A DNA stretch of 64,000 nucleotides. Source: Heliocidaris tuberculata. Its lineage: Eukaryota; Echinodermata; Echinoidea; Camarodonta; Echinometridae. The notes below the pieces were generated by a model, which saw only the letters and a list, made by a program, of their open reading frames with translations, was not told the DNA's origin and ran no database searches. Each line of letters opens with the position of its first letter. The first letter of the stretch is position 1. The DNA lies in the NCBI GenBank assembly GCA_025618425.1, contig CM046832.1, positions 64,377,279 through 64,441,278 of the forward strand, in the 5' to 3' direction. Positions 12,267-25,300 of the stretch are shown here, one piece after another. The position numbers and the translations under genes are program-made.

Positions 12267-14785
12267 ACTGTGTTGTGATGCATTGTTTTGTGTTGTATGG
12301 ATTGTTGAGTAGGTAGACAAATTCTGTGCTATTTTTGTCTTTCTGTAGATTAGTTGACCAACTTGAGACTGAAAACTCAGTCTACTAGTAAGACAGGCTA
12401 CAGACTAGGGCTCATGCTAGTCTGCAAGCACAGACCCTAATTTGACACTTTATCAGAAAATCATTGTGTCTTGAGAGAAGCCTAACCCAGCTACCTACTC
12501 GTCGTGTCAGTGGTACAGGGCTTATGGTAGTCTTACAGTGCAGACACTCTTTTATGAATGACCAGGGTTTGTTCCTGCAAACTAGGCTCATTCCCTCGTA
12601 AGGTATTTTCCAAAGTGGGTGAGTGGTATATGAATAATTCATGGTGTATAATGTATATACTGGGATGTAACGGATCAGCTGTAATCCTATCTTCACTATA
12701 TGAGTGAATGAATGGGTAGGTTTGTGGATAGACAGATTACTTTTTTTTTTATTCATTACCTGTCAATATCTGTTACACAGGTGTGTTCTAGTTGTATGGA
12801 TAGCCAAATAGCAAATTAATTTAAATTCTTGGGAAGGATTTGCCTCCTACATCATGGAAAGGCATAGAATAGTAATGAATAGCTTCAAGCAAGTAAATGG
12901 AAATTAATGAATTACAAGGAGAATAGATATATCTATCACATTGAAGGTTTTTAGGGTAACGAATAGTGCAATATTATTATTTTGAAAACAAAAATTTCCA
13001 CTTCAGAAGAAGATACAGATCTCTTTGCTTGGATGATGTTTATTGTAGTTTGATGTCAAATGAAATTGTTTATTATAATTATTATTATTATTAGAGTGAA
13101 TATTATTATCATCATTAGTAATATTTACATCAACATCAACATTGGTATATTCGTCTATCTTTTCTTTGTCAGAGGAATTAAAAAAAAATTAAAAACATTT
13201 TTTTTTAGAAATAAATGTTGAAATGTACCTATACATGCAAAGTCTTTCAGAATGCTTTTCTCTGTGTGATATAATTGTCAATCCGTGAGCATTGGTTTGA
13301 AAATCATATGAATACAGGAGTTTTTGTGGTATTTTAGTCAGTACCTGCTTCTCACGTTACATGTATATAGTTTTTGATCTGAAACTTTTTATGCAGGAAT
13401 GATAAATGAATTCTTAATCTATGTGGATGTTGAACCAGAAGTCAAAATGTAGAAATATATGATGTTTAGCTTAGGACTAGAGACATGCTGTAAAAAGAAA
13501 GAATGACAAGTGCAATATAAAGGTCTATTTAGGCTAATTAAAATAGGATTAGTGCCTAGTATACTATCAATGTCACAGTCATTATCTATGCAAGCTTGCA
13601 AGGTAAGATGAAAGTTTCCAATCTGGTTATATATCGTAAGTGTAAGGAAAAATTCAGAATATATAATTCTTCTCATGAGCGAATGTATTTACTGTCAGTT
13701 TGATCAAAAAATGTTTTCACTTCTTGATTTTTCTTTTCTATTTGACCAGTAAATACCTTTATGAATATTTGATTTGAAAGAAAGTCAAGATAATAGAAAA
13801 TTATGGCTGAATACTCTCATTTTTTGTTTAAACACCAGAGCTGTCAGTAGTCCTGAAAAGTGTATTTTTATACTGTTTATTAGGTTATACTTGTTTATTC
13901 ATGAAAATATAAGCAAGAACGAGTTTGCTGACACTAATAATAATGATGATAGCAGGTAATTGGTGGCTCATGAAGAAAAATAGCAAATTGATGTTTATGT
14001 AAATATGTATGGTATTCTGGTTTTATTGTCAGGTTTCTTTTCCACTTTTGGATTTTTTTCTGTTTGTATGCATTTACATAGTGCAGCTAAATGTAAATGT
14101 AAAATAAGTCACAACAGTTATGCATATTTCATTCACAATTCCACGGCATGCCTGACATAGCTGTTATGCTTATTAAATGATGTGAGGTGGTTTTCATAGA
14201 AAATCAAGGTGATATGTGTGAGCCAAGTTTACCTCAAGAAAGCTTTATCATACACTTTGCATCAGTTTGAAAATTTATGTCTAAACAAGTCGTACAAACC
14301 TAAGAGCTGAAAATACCAAGTGCTTGTATTCAGTGATAAATGGATAAACTGTATACTGTGTCTGAAATGAGGGTACTTCCTAATTCAAGAAACCGAGGCT
14401 AACCATATTCTTCCCATTTTTGTGCTATGCTGGGGCATAGCTTGTCAGTTGCCATGTGTATGACATTTCATAGAGTAGATATTTCTTCTTATATTGAAAA
14501 TTAAGTTTTATTATGTAGAATTATTTTATGTGGTAGAATTATGTGGAAATTTTGTAAAATGGTAGTGAAAGAATTTCATCCACATTGTATTTACCATCAA
14601 TTATTGTCCTTGTTTATGCTATGCCATAGTTATGCAAACGGAATAGCCCACCAGTCATGTTACCTTGCTCATCAAGTACCTTGAAAGGGGTGACACGACA
14701 TTTGCTCCTGTGACATCCGTCCATATCTCGAAAGGTCAAAGGTTAAGATTAAGGACATGATTTGGTTTTTTGTTCAGGACAATGT

Positions 14786-14832
14786 AGATATTAGGGTTAG
14801 GGTTAGGGTTAGGGTTTGGTTTAGGTTTAGGA
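14786..14832 (+). repeat. Interstitial telomere-like (TTAGGG)n
   Basis: About four perfect TTAGGG units, then TTTGG/TTTAGG variants. Too short to act as a telomere and flanked by unique DNA. Confidence 0.7.
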
Positions 14833-15472
14833 TTAACATGGCAAAGTTATGGCAATTGTCACAGGAGCAAATGTCATGGAACCTTGAAAGGATGTTGATT
14901 TATATTGTCTTCATTTTCGCTCCAGTACTTGACTCCAAAAGTGTGTGAGAGCAACAGTGTATTTGTTGTTAAAATGTACGATGGGATACATATTGTATAT
15001 ACATAACAGTGTACATTTCTTTACCAGTCAATAGTGTATGCATCAGTATCTGTGCCTAAACATGGTGTGTATTGAAACATAGAACCCTACCGTCCATAGC
15101 AACCAAACAGCCTGTAATCATTATCCAAGTGCTTTCAAAGTTGTTCTACAATTGTACAATCAAATAAAATATTTTAGATACAAATGTTATTAAAAAATCA
15201 AATCCATTATTTTTAATGCATATGTAATTTTATAATTCATTCTGTTAGTTTTTGCATTTTGCATTCAAGTTTACTCCATCCAATACAATGAAATGAGAAT
15301 ATGCAAATGTTATGTGGTGTATATCTGTTCTAGCTGTGACAGTGGTAGATTATTGTGAAATAAATATGCTGGTATGTTATAAATGAGCATACTTTGGTAG
15401 TTTTTTTTTGTTGGGCATGATGTCTTTCAGCTTGTTAAAAATCATACAATCATCTGCCCAGAGCCATGAAAC

Positions 15473-15475
<3 letters not shown>

Positions 15476-15513
<38 letters not shown>

Positions 15514-15735
15514 GTATTGATATAGTGTGGGTGAGAGGGAGAGAGAGGGAAAAGAGAAAAAGATGGAATACAGAGAGAGAGAGAAAGAGAGAGTTGGGAG
15601 ATCAAGAGAAAGAAATATAAGGGGAAGGAAGGGAAGTAGAGAGGAGTACAGTGGGGGGGGGGGGGGGGGAGAGACAAACGGACAAAGAGACGGAGAAGAG
15701 GGAGGAAGATAAAGACAGAAAGAGAGAGAGATGAT
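15476..15735 (+). repeat. GA-rich purine tract with G19 run
   Basis: (GA)n at 15476-15508 followed by imperfect GAGAGGGAAAGAG-type purine sequence, with an uninterrupted run of about 19 G near 15651-15669. Long polypurine strands such as this can form triplex or quadruplex DNA. The ORFs read through it are low-complexity artefacts. Confidence 0.75.
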
Positions 15736-16439
15736 GGATCAAAACCTTTCACTGAATTACAAGAGAGAATAGTAAAACATGAAATACTGTGCATGTTTCG
15801 GGGTACATATATTAAAAAAATAAAATCAAACAATTCTGTACATTTGAATTTGAATTCCAATTATTCTCGTGATAAGTAGCTAATTTAGGCTATTCATTAT
15901 AATCCTAACTATATTTGTATATAAAACTACAACTTTTGGTTAACCCTTTCAGGACAGGAATTATTCAAGAGCTAAATTTATCACATTTTGTTCTTCAAAT
16001 TGGCAACATTTTTTTTCTTTTAGTGATACATTGTTCTAATAAGGTGTACTGTCTTCGAAAAAAATATACTTGGTTCAGAATTTTGTCGAAAAGTTGAAAT
16101 AATTGCCAATTTTGATTTAAAAAAAATGATTTTGAACCTCTCGTGTTGCCAATTTAAGGATTTTTAAGCTTATTCTCACTTTTAAATCGTAAATATGGTC
16201 ATGCGACAAAAATGGACATAGAGTGCAGAAATTTTTGCTCTTTCTACTCATGCATCTGGTATATTTTTTAGAGCTTTGAATCAAAAGTTATTGAGCCAAA
16301 CCACAAAATGTGGTCAATTGTCTCAAAAGGGTTAAAATTGTTTATCCAGTTCTTTAAAAAAAAATGACGAAGTAACACGCCATTAAGTCAACACCGACAT
16401 CATAAAGATGCGTTCATGCAAAGTCCATTAGACTGTACA

Positions 16440-19342
16440 AACAATTATGAATCACAAGAAAAGCACTGAAAATATATAGAGAAAGAGTCTTTAATACCCA
16501 ATGACAAAATTACAGAAACAACATTTTCATACATTTTCAAACAAAACAAAGAAAACAGAAGATGGGAACACAGTAATTACACATATGAAATGTGGTCACA
16601 GTCATACTGTATATGATGTAAAAGATGAAATTTTATAAAATGCCAGAGAATATACATAATATAGCATTTTGTTTCATCTACTTGTCCATGTTGCATTTTG
16701 CTAAGTGCATATATGAAGAAAGAGTATGATAATCTAACATCTTTAGTTTTATCTGCATCGTTCCACTGCTTTTTCTACTCATATGGCCTTATTAAAAAGG
16801 ACAAACTTGAACAGAATTGCATAAAAATGAGGTTAGAAAATGAAGTTAGAGCAACAAAAAACAAAAACAAAAACAAAGTAGACATCGTGTCCCATATTCT
16901 TGAAAGTGATCTTGGTTAAACCTAGACCAACTCACTCCACTGTCCACTGTTTTGCAGAAGGCCAATGGCTACCTTTCTTGGCAAATGAACAGCATCAAAA
17001 TTGGAATGGAAGTAAATTTAAGTGAAGAAATAGCACAATTGGCCTCTTTCAAATTTCTCCTGAATCAATTCAAGTACATGTATCAATCACAAAGTTGAGC
17101 ACTGGTCTCTATTAAATGTTACAATTTAAAAAATGTTCATATGTAACATTCAATTATGGAAAATATAAAATTCTAAAACAAATGTAAATCTTCACATGAC
17201 AAAAAGGGAAATGACATCTTGAGTATGATGCATATATTATTTTCAACATTAGGTAGTTGTATATTCTATGTTAAATGCATTCATTTAGCATACAAAGAAT
17301 ATAGAGAGAAGTAACAGCCGTCAAATACTTTTCAAGCTTCCTGTGAGCTTCAAGGTTCTATTACACTATGACTGAACACTAACAGTAATACTGAAGTAAT
17401 TCCACATATATTCATGTAATGAAGGAAGGAAGCAGAGGACAGGCCATGTTCAGTCCTCTCTGAGGAACTAGATAGCTGAAGATCAGTGTTCAAACAAAGT
17501 GTGCTAGCTCGCCAAATTAACAATTTTGAGCCTGGCATTTCCAGGTTCTAAATCAATGAATACTAACTGTAATATAATTTCTATTTTCTTTCAATTCTCA
17601 AAAGACGAGCAATGATATTGTGGGTTAGTGGATGTGTCACAAGTCTGTGGATCAAATATTCAAAGTTTAAATTTGAGTCCCAACACAAGACACTAATCTA
17701 CTTTCCCCCTCTTTACTCCTTTGCTGTACATGGGAACTTCGTAACAAGAAATTACGTATACTGTAAAATAACGTTTGCAGAATCTCGTATATAGCTCTGA
17801 TAAAGCCAAGGTACATGTAACATGATTATCATTAAATACTCTATTACTCAGAGCATACATAGGGCTCTACATTAACTGAAAACTTGGTATAAGCATAAAG
17901 ATGGTATTAAGAACATTAATTTGGCTTTGCATGTACGGTATGCATGAACAAGGTTCGGACAACAAAATCTTGTACTGTGACTCATTTTGGTGGCCCAACA
18001 GTCTATTTTAGTGGCCCCATGACCTTGGGCAAGCTCTACTGTCCAGCCTGGGCATATCTTCTCATTATCACAAAAATAAAGGCAAAGTAACAAATCAAAT
18101 GAAGTGAAATTTATAAATTACTACAATTGTAAACACAGTACAGGCTTCCCAATATTCAGAATATGAGAATTTCATATTCAATTTTCATACCATACTAATT
18201 TAAGATTCCTAATCTCCATTTCTTGAACAATCTTTTAATCTAAATACCAAATCTATGAATATGCTACAAGCCTACATACTATATCTACTAAAAGATGAGA
18301 GTGAAACTGAGAATTAGAGGTGGCTAGTGGGAGTTCCTATGAGAAAATCACACCATCTTCTGATTTTCCCAGAAAGTGCATGTAATAAATCATCAGTCAT
18401 GCCCTTCAAGTTTATGCTTTAGGTCTTATGTAATGAGTAAACCAGCAATAACCTCAAAGACCTGGGACCAGGACGAAACTCCTGTAGCAAACTGAACGCT
18501 CTCTGATCTCAAGAAGGCCATGTTTCGAGCAATCCCTGATGGGATGGTATCCAAATCTGTGTTTTCTGTCAGCGAGTTTGTAAATGCACTAAATGGGAAA
18601 TCTTCCTGGGTTAGTCTGAGCAAACTGTGATGAATTGAACATGGGAACTCCCTCCATACTATCTTTAAGTGCAATTTATCAAGTATGTGAGTTGATATTA
18701 TTTGCACAGACTGAGACTTCAGATGTGCTAAATGCAGTGATGCTGACATTACAATGTCACGTCATGTATGTACACTAATATAACATAAAGATAGCGATAC
18801 ATACAAATGTATCAATCCAAACTTGACCAAGACAAAACAAAGGTTAAAACAAATCTCTTCCCATAAGATAGGAATGGATAATAGAGCATGGTCCTACAAA
18901 ATGATTTTGACCACTTGCCAAAGTCTATGTAAATAATACATTACTTGCCCAGGCATCATATAATCTGCTTTTTCAGAAGAAAATCATTCTACCGTGCCAA
19001 CTTGGAGATTTATCAACAACATGATGTGATGACTTGCCCAATCAGGCAGGTGATATTTACTAGACAGTCTGGCTAGTTTACTTGCCCCATGACAATGGGC
19101 AAGTGGTTTTAATAGCACCCTGCATGCCAGAGGCACAAACCATTACTCTCATAACACAGAAAGGTGGTTGATCATAATTTATAAAGATGAAGCAGACATA
19201 AATAAAGTAAAATGTGAAGAGACTAAAAAGGTGTACTACAATCCAGAAAGTACTCTACAAATTTCTGAAATCCTTGAAGTTTGTCTAAAAAGACAATGAA
19301 CAGCAATCGATAAGATGACTGGCAAGAGTTCCTGGGGTGATG
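16440..19342. other. Downstream flank or long 3' UTR of SEC11
   Basis: AT-rich, mostly unique sequence on the 3' side of the SEC11 stop codon. On the minus strand a weak poly(A) signal ATTAAA lies at 19109-19114, about 230 bases after the stop. No strong AATAAA is near, so the 3' end of the transcript is uncertain. Short phrases such as TTGCCCCATGAC...GGGCAAG recur near 18010 and 19085 and may be an old repeat. Confidence 0.45.
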
Positions 19343-22300
19343 TCATTCTCGATGTATCAGTACAAATATGCCAAGGCCAGCTAGAATAATATACTAGAGA
19401 GAAAAAGAGAAAAGAAGAAATTAATCTATTACTATAATAACCATTTGGCATTTCTGTCAAACATAACGAATATTGCTTTATTTCCATTGAGAGAGTCCAG
19501 AGGTTAGATTAAATATGATCAAATCACAGATGCACCTGGATGGGCAGCCTGGGATTTAATGAATTAAGATGGTCAACAGACCTTCCTCTCCATGCCCCAT
19601 GATAATAGTGTACATCTATTTACAACACTCTTATCTGTTGATTTAATTATTCCATTGTAGGATTACAGACTAATTAATATATAGAACAGAACAAATGTTT
19701 CTCAGCAGCAATGTAATTTTATTAGAACCTTTTAAACACTAGAGCAAAAAGATCTCATATTCTTGATAACTTTCATTGACAAATTTGTCCCTTTGAAATA
19801 CAGAACTCTAATGAAGAAGTACACTTCATTTATCAGTTGTATCTAATTGTTATAGGGATATATTTCAGAGACCTGCACAAAAATTGTATCATTTATGTTA
19901 ATAAACAATATGGCAGATATCACTGTTGAAAAAATGGGTAAAAAGAAGAGTTTGATTTGTAATCATGTAGAAATCAATAGCCAAATAATATCAAGTTCAA
20001 TCTTACCTTCAATTTTGGATAATCATTCATCATTATTGTGACATTGCCTATGTAGGGGACAAATCCTCGCGCTCTCCCGACAACATCTTTTCTCTCGAGC
20101 CACAGCTGACCCTTAGCGTAAAGTCCTCTATCATCAACCATGTTATTATCTCCTTTTGTTAAAAACTTCACAGTGCCGTCTTCCCTGTGAATAAAATATG
20201 TATATACAAAAGTTCTAAAATTAATTTCATTGATTTACTTATTTTTAATAATTTATTATGCACCATGCTTAAAGTATACTGATCACCAAACAATATGTTT
20301 TCTGTTTGTCAGGGGTTCCATGTCACTTTATTACATTCAGGGGTATGAGCTTCAAATGCTTATTCTATAAAGACATATTGCAAGATTAAATACACTCTAA
20401 ATAAACATAACAGCAACTTGTGAGTAGACTAGTCAACGCACCTGTACGTGCTGGCACACATTGGCCCAACTTCACGAAAGAGGTTTATCTTAACGCATGG
20501 TCTAAACCATGGTTTAAACCTCTGCCATGGACTAAAATATATGTAAATAAGCGTATCTAAGCACATTACTGTACTCCCATTGGACATTAGGACATGCACG
20601 TACTACGCTTACGGAGGTTTAAACCATGGGTTAGATAAACCTCTTTCGTGATTTCGGCCATTTGGGGCCCGTGTGGAACCCAACTCCGACTTGGGTTCCA
20701 CACGGGCCCCTAATGGCCGAAATCACGAAAGAGGGGGGATTTATGGTTTCCTTCATTTTCATTATACTCCTTAACCGTTAACCCATGTAAGGTCAGGCGT
20801 AGTACTTTTAGATTGATTTTATACATTCTAGCTTTACATAAATTAATTTTTTTTGGTGCTTGGTACACGCTTAGGTAGAATCTATTGCAAATATGATAAA
20901 AAAATCAATACTTACTTTTCATGAAGTCTCAGAACTCTGTGGACAATAGGAATGTCTCTGCCTTCGATCTTAAAGACAACGATCTCTCCAACACGGATTG
21001 GATCTTCCTGGTAATTTGTTAAAAATAAAAGATCTCCTCTGTGAAATGCTGGCTCCATACTCCCGCTGTAAACAGAAGAAGAGAATGAAGATATGAAGTG
21101 ACAATTCCCCATTTGATGTAAATTTATATTCAGAACTCCTTAATACTTGGTACTGCATAACACCAAATAACCAAATATCTAAAACTTGCGTAAAAATCAA
21201 CATTAAATTTTCTCCAACTAAACTTTGATCACTTTTCTTAGAACTTTTCAGGGTTTTTTTTTCCCCTTAAATTCTAAGAAAATTCTAAGAAAATTCGAAA
21301 CTACTTTCATGACAAAGCCAAAATGTTAGAATAGTACCTTAAAACAATTATCTAGGTTTCTTGATTTTATAATCTGTAGGAGCAAATATCTCAGCTACTG
21401 GTAACCACTAACATAATTATATCAATTATTTTCATGAAGGTGTTACCACTTTGAATCAACCAGTAAAACTGGTATATTGCTTTACGCAGAAGTTTTCTAC
21501 ATGGCTGTAAAATATTATTTTCACATGGCCCTTCTCATGCAACTCCCACCATGAGCTGTGCACTTATACCTCATTGTTTGAGTTTATATGTTTCAAAAGC
21601 AAGTATGCATCTAGATAAATAAAGGCTTACATAATATAAACTTGGTTCATTAGGTTCAAAGTAGTCTGTCAAAATAATATATGTTGAATCTCAGTGTTAT
21701 TTTTCCTACTATTTGAGTGTTATTAGAAAATATACAAATATAACTTTGAAAGACTGAGAAGACATAAACAGGCTTCGCACAAATAACAATTATGATTCAG
21801 TGACTACTAAAATTCCCTCTTCTTTTTTTTGTGATGATAAGAATTAAGAAATTACATAGCAGTTGCATATATAGAAAATACTATGCATTCAATACAGAGA
21901 GAGGTTAGGTGTCCTAGAAACTAGAATCAAATCATTTTTAGACACTTTGAATAATCTTCTCTTCCAAAAATTTTCCACAAACCTGAGTACAACTACAATA
22001 GGACTCTCACTCCCTGTGACAACCATAAGCCCTTTCCATATCATCAGCGCAGACGATACTATCATACCAAAGTTGAGCACCTGGTAAAACAGCTGCAAAG
22101 ACAATAAAAAACAAAGGAAAACAGTCATGAGAGTAAAGGGGCAGACCATGTAATGCTGTCATAGCCCATAACTGAAAATCTATTTGGGTGCTGATCCCAA
22201 CCAATTTCAATAAAATGTAAAACACTGCAATCCGACATAAAATTCTGAGATCCAGAGTTCTTGTCGATAAATTTTCTAGTTGTGCTCACTTACAGACTCT

Positions 22301-25300
22301 GAGGCAATACTGTACTATACTTTATGTGTTATTTTAATCGACCCACTTTTGAATCTCAACATTTTCAGACACCACTGTACAAAATTCAGAAGAATTTATT
22401 CAAAATCAGCTCTTTAACTACAAGTACTGACACCTAAATATAATTAAAATACAATCAATTCAACTCACCGATATTAGAAAACATTCTCTGAAAAAATAAA
22501 ATCAGAAATCTTCTCTATCATTCCTGTTGATGTGGTACCAGTACATCATGGTGTACATTTTGTGGTCTTTGGCATGATTGCATGAGCGCTCAAAACTCTG
22601 GGGTAACTGGATGAAAAAGGTCATTCGCCAAAAACTCAGTCTCTATCACAAACATGTTTTATTGACCAAGTGTACAGAAACTATCGCTGGAAAAAAAAAA
22701 AAAATTGGACATGATTTTGACCTTGGATTATGCTGTAAATATCTGAAGTTCTTTCTAACAGCCAAGATTGCGAATTTTTTTAGCTGCAATTTGAAATTAA
22801 GTATTTTAAATATTTAGAGTAAGTCACTAGCGTACCTAAGGGGGGGGGGGCAGGGGGGCAGACTGCCCCCCCCCCCCCACCCGACAACTCTTGGCAGAAA
22901 AAAAAAAAATTTCCGCCGTTTTAGACCTTTTTAAATTTTTTATTTTTTTTGCTTACCCATAAAATGTGATAACCCCACCACTAAGCGACTTTTGGAGCGC
23001 TGGGTAAATTTTTTTTTTGCCCCCCCCCCCCCCCCCGAGAGACTTTTGGAGGGCTGGCGAGACCAAAAAAATACGGATTGACCTTTGTAATTTGTAATTT
23101 TTTTGGGGCTTGTCAGAGAATTACGGAGGAAAACATTTGCTGATTCCCCCCCCCCCCCCCCCACCCCCAAGCGAATTTTTGAGGGCTGGCAAAAAAAAAT
23201 TTAAAAAATTGGACAACTAATAAAAGTGTTATGAATTTCTAATGACATGAAAAACTGGGGGATAAAACATTGAAAATCACTGGACAAATTGCCAACTTGA
23301 TTATGAGTATCTGACATTATGAGTACACTACTAACCATTTTTGTTTATATTAATACTACAAATTTTCACTTTTTGTCCAAAAATATGATTTTCACAATAC
23401 CTAAACCAAGATATATTTATCATAAATATGCTTTTGCATGTTTTCATACAAACTTAATTGTTTTCTGTAAAAATCTTGAAAAATTTGAATATAATATTCA
23501 TAGGAAATGAGTAGTTAAAAGTATGAAATATTATGAAACTCGACATCTTTATTTCATGAAATATTTTACAAAGGTGTATACATACAAAAATATATAACTA
23601 TGAATTATTGCTTATCTCTGGGTGCTAAGCTTCCGAGGATTTTTCAAATTTTGGCACCAATATAGCATACAAAAATAATGAATTAAAATACTGAATTCCT
23701 AGAAATGTTGAAATGTGCACATGCTGCTTAAAGGGAAAGTTCACCCCGAAGATTACTTGGGTTTAAAAAATGCAGAAAAAATAAAGAAAAATATTGGCGC
23801 AAGTTTGGACAAAATCCGTTAAAGAATAATGGAGTTATGGACTTTTGAAGTTTTTATTTTGTGACGTCACATGCGAGCAGCTCCTCCATTATGTAATATG
23901 ATAAATATTCCATAAAATATAATTTTCTCAGAAAATTTAGAATATTTTCGTCTGTGCATTTGATGTATTGTCAGAAATGTTATTCAATACTGGATTCTGA
24001 AAAGAAACAATATTAATTTATCTTGGAACGTAAAAAAAAATGCGAATATATGGAATATTTATTACATTACCAATGGGCAGCTGCTCGCATGTGACGTCAC
24101 AAATCCAAAACTTTAAGTACGCATAACTCTTTTATTATTTGACCGATTTTTATCAAACCTTCGCCAATATTTTTCTTTATTTTTTCTGCATTTTTTAAAC
24201 TCGAGTAAACTTCAGGGTGAACTTTTCCTTTAAAGGGTACCTGAGGCCTGAAAAAATAATTTGTGTATAGTTAGCTTACACAAAATCAACCCCAGAAAAC
24301 TTAACACGACATTCAACGGTGACAGCATACAGGAGATATTGATTTTTGAAAATAAAATACCCCCCCAAATTAATATAAATAAGACTTGAGCAAAGACTAA
24401 TCGATCGATCACGATAGCTCACCTAACGATATATCGATTCAGGAACGTCTTCACTTTCAATTTTAGATTCGATAAATGTATTTTGCGACTTAGTTCTAAT
24501 TTATTTGTTGTTTCATTCGGTCTGTAGATTCTTTGTAATTTATGCGCCAAACCAATTTTATATTTAGAACATGGACCTACAATTTCCTGGTTGAATGAAA
24601 GTACATGTAGAACTTTCATGGAAAAATGGCTTGGATTGCGTAATAATTATGCAAATTTTCCATGAATTTATGCTAATTATGCATATGCAAATTACCCAAA
24701 GTTGCTTTTTCGGCAACAAAGCTGAAACTGTTCGAAGACCACAATCACGGATCAATAAAAAAATTTAAAAAAAAAAAAAAAATTGAAACGAAAAGAACTT
24801 CTCTAAGTTTTTTAAAATGTAAAATCGACTATATACCAGCTTAAAAAAATCGTAACAAATAGCACGGTAAAGACGGAATAAGTCGATGCGAGAAGCCTTT
24901 TCAGTGGCTTGAAACTACTTACTTACCTACCCCTTAAAGCTTTAGAAATCATGACTTATATGAATTAAAACTTATGTTTTCATGAGAAGAGACCCTAAAG
25001 GAACGTAGGAACTAGTTTTTATTCAAATTGATAAACGGTTACTACGGACTTTTAAAAAATCTAGTTGGCATTAAAGATGAAAAACTGGTGCATGAAGACA
25101 AAATGGAAGTCAAACTTCGGAAGCGTCTTTCTGGAAGAAATACTTTTCCAGAGCCCTACTATTCTCGAGTTTCAAAAGCCATTATCTCCACTAATACTCT
25201 CTATCTCTAGAGTTGACCTTTATATCAAATTAACGCTTATGAAATGGAGAATAATAATCATTAATAAAGTTAAATTTGAAAAAATATGACTTCTGTCTCA

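Larger units (their letters stand above)
12290..16430. other. AT-rich intergenic DNA between convergent EML and SEC11
   Basis: No ORF with family resemblance and no clear transposon. Contents that can be named: ATT microsatellite near 13075-13095, a TTAGGG array at 14786-14832, and a purine tract at 15476-15735. The short ORFs are chance frames. Confidence 0.6.

Noticed and set aside
15450..15860. 136-codon ORF on the minus strand
   Set aside because: Runs through GA/CT microsatellite and a G run; composition is pure low complexity.
24419..24755. Short minus-strand ORFs
   Set aside because: Fall within the 2-kb TTAA element and do not resemble a transposase.
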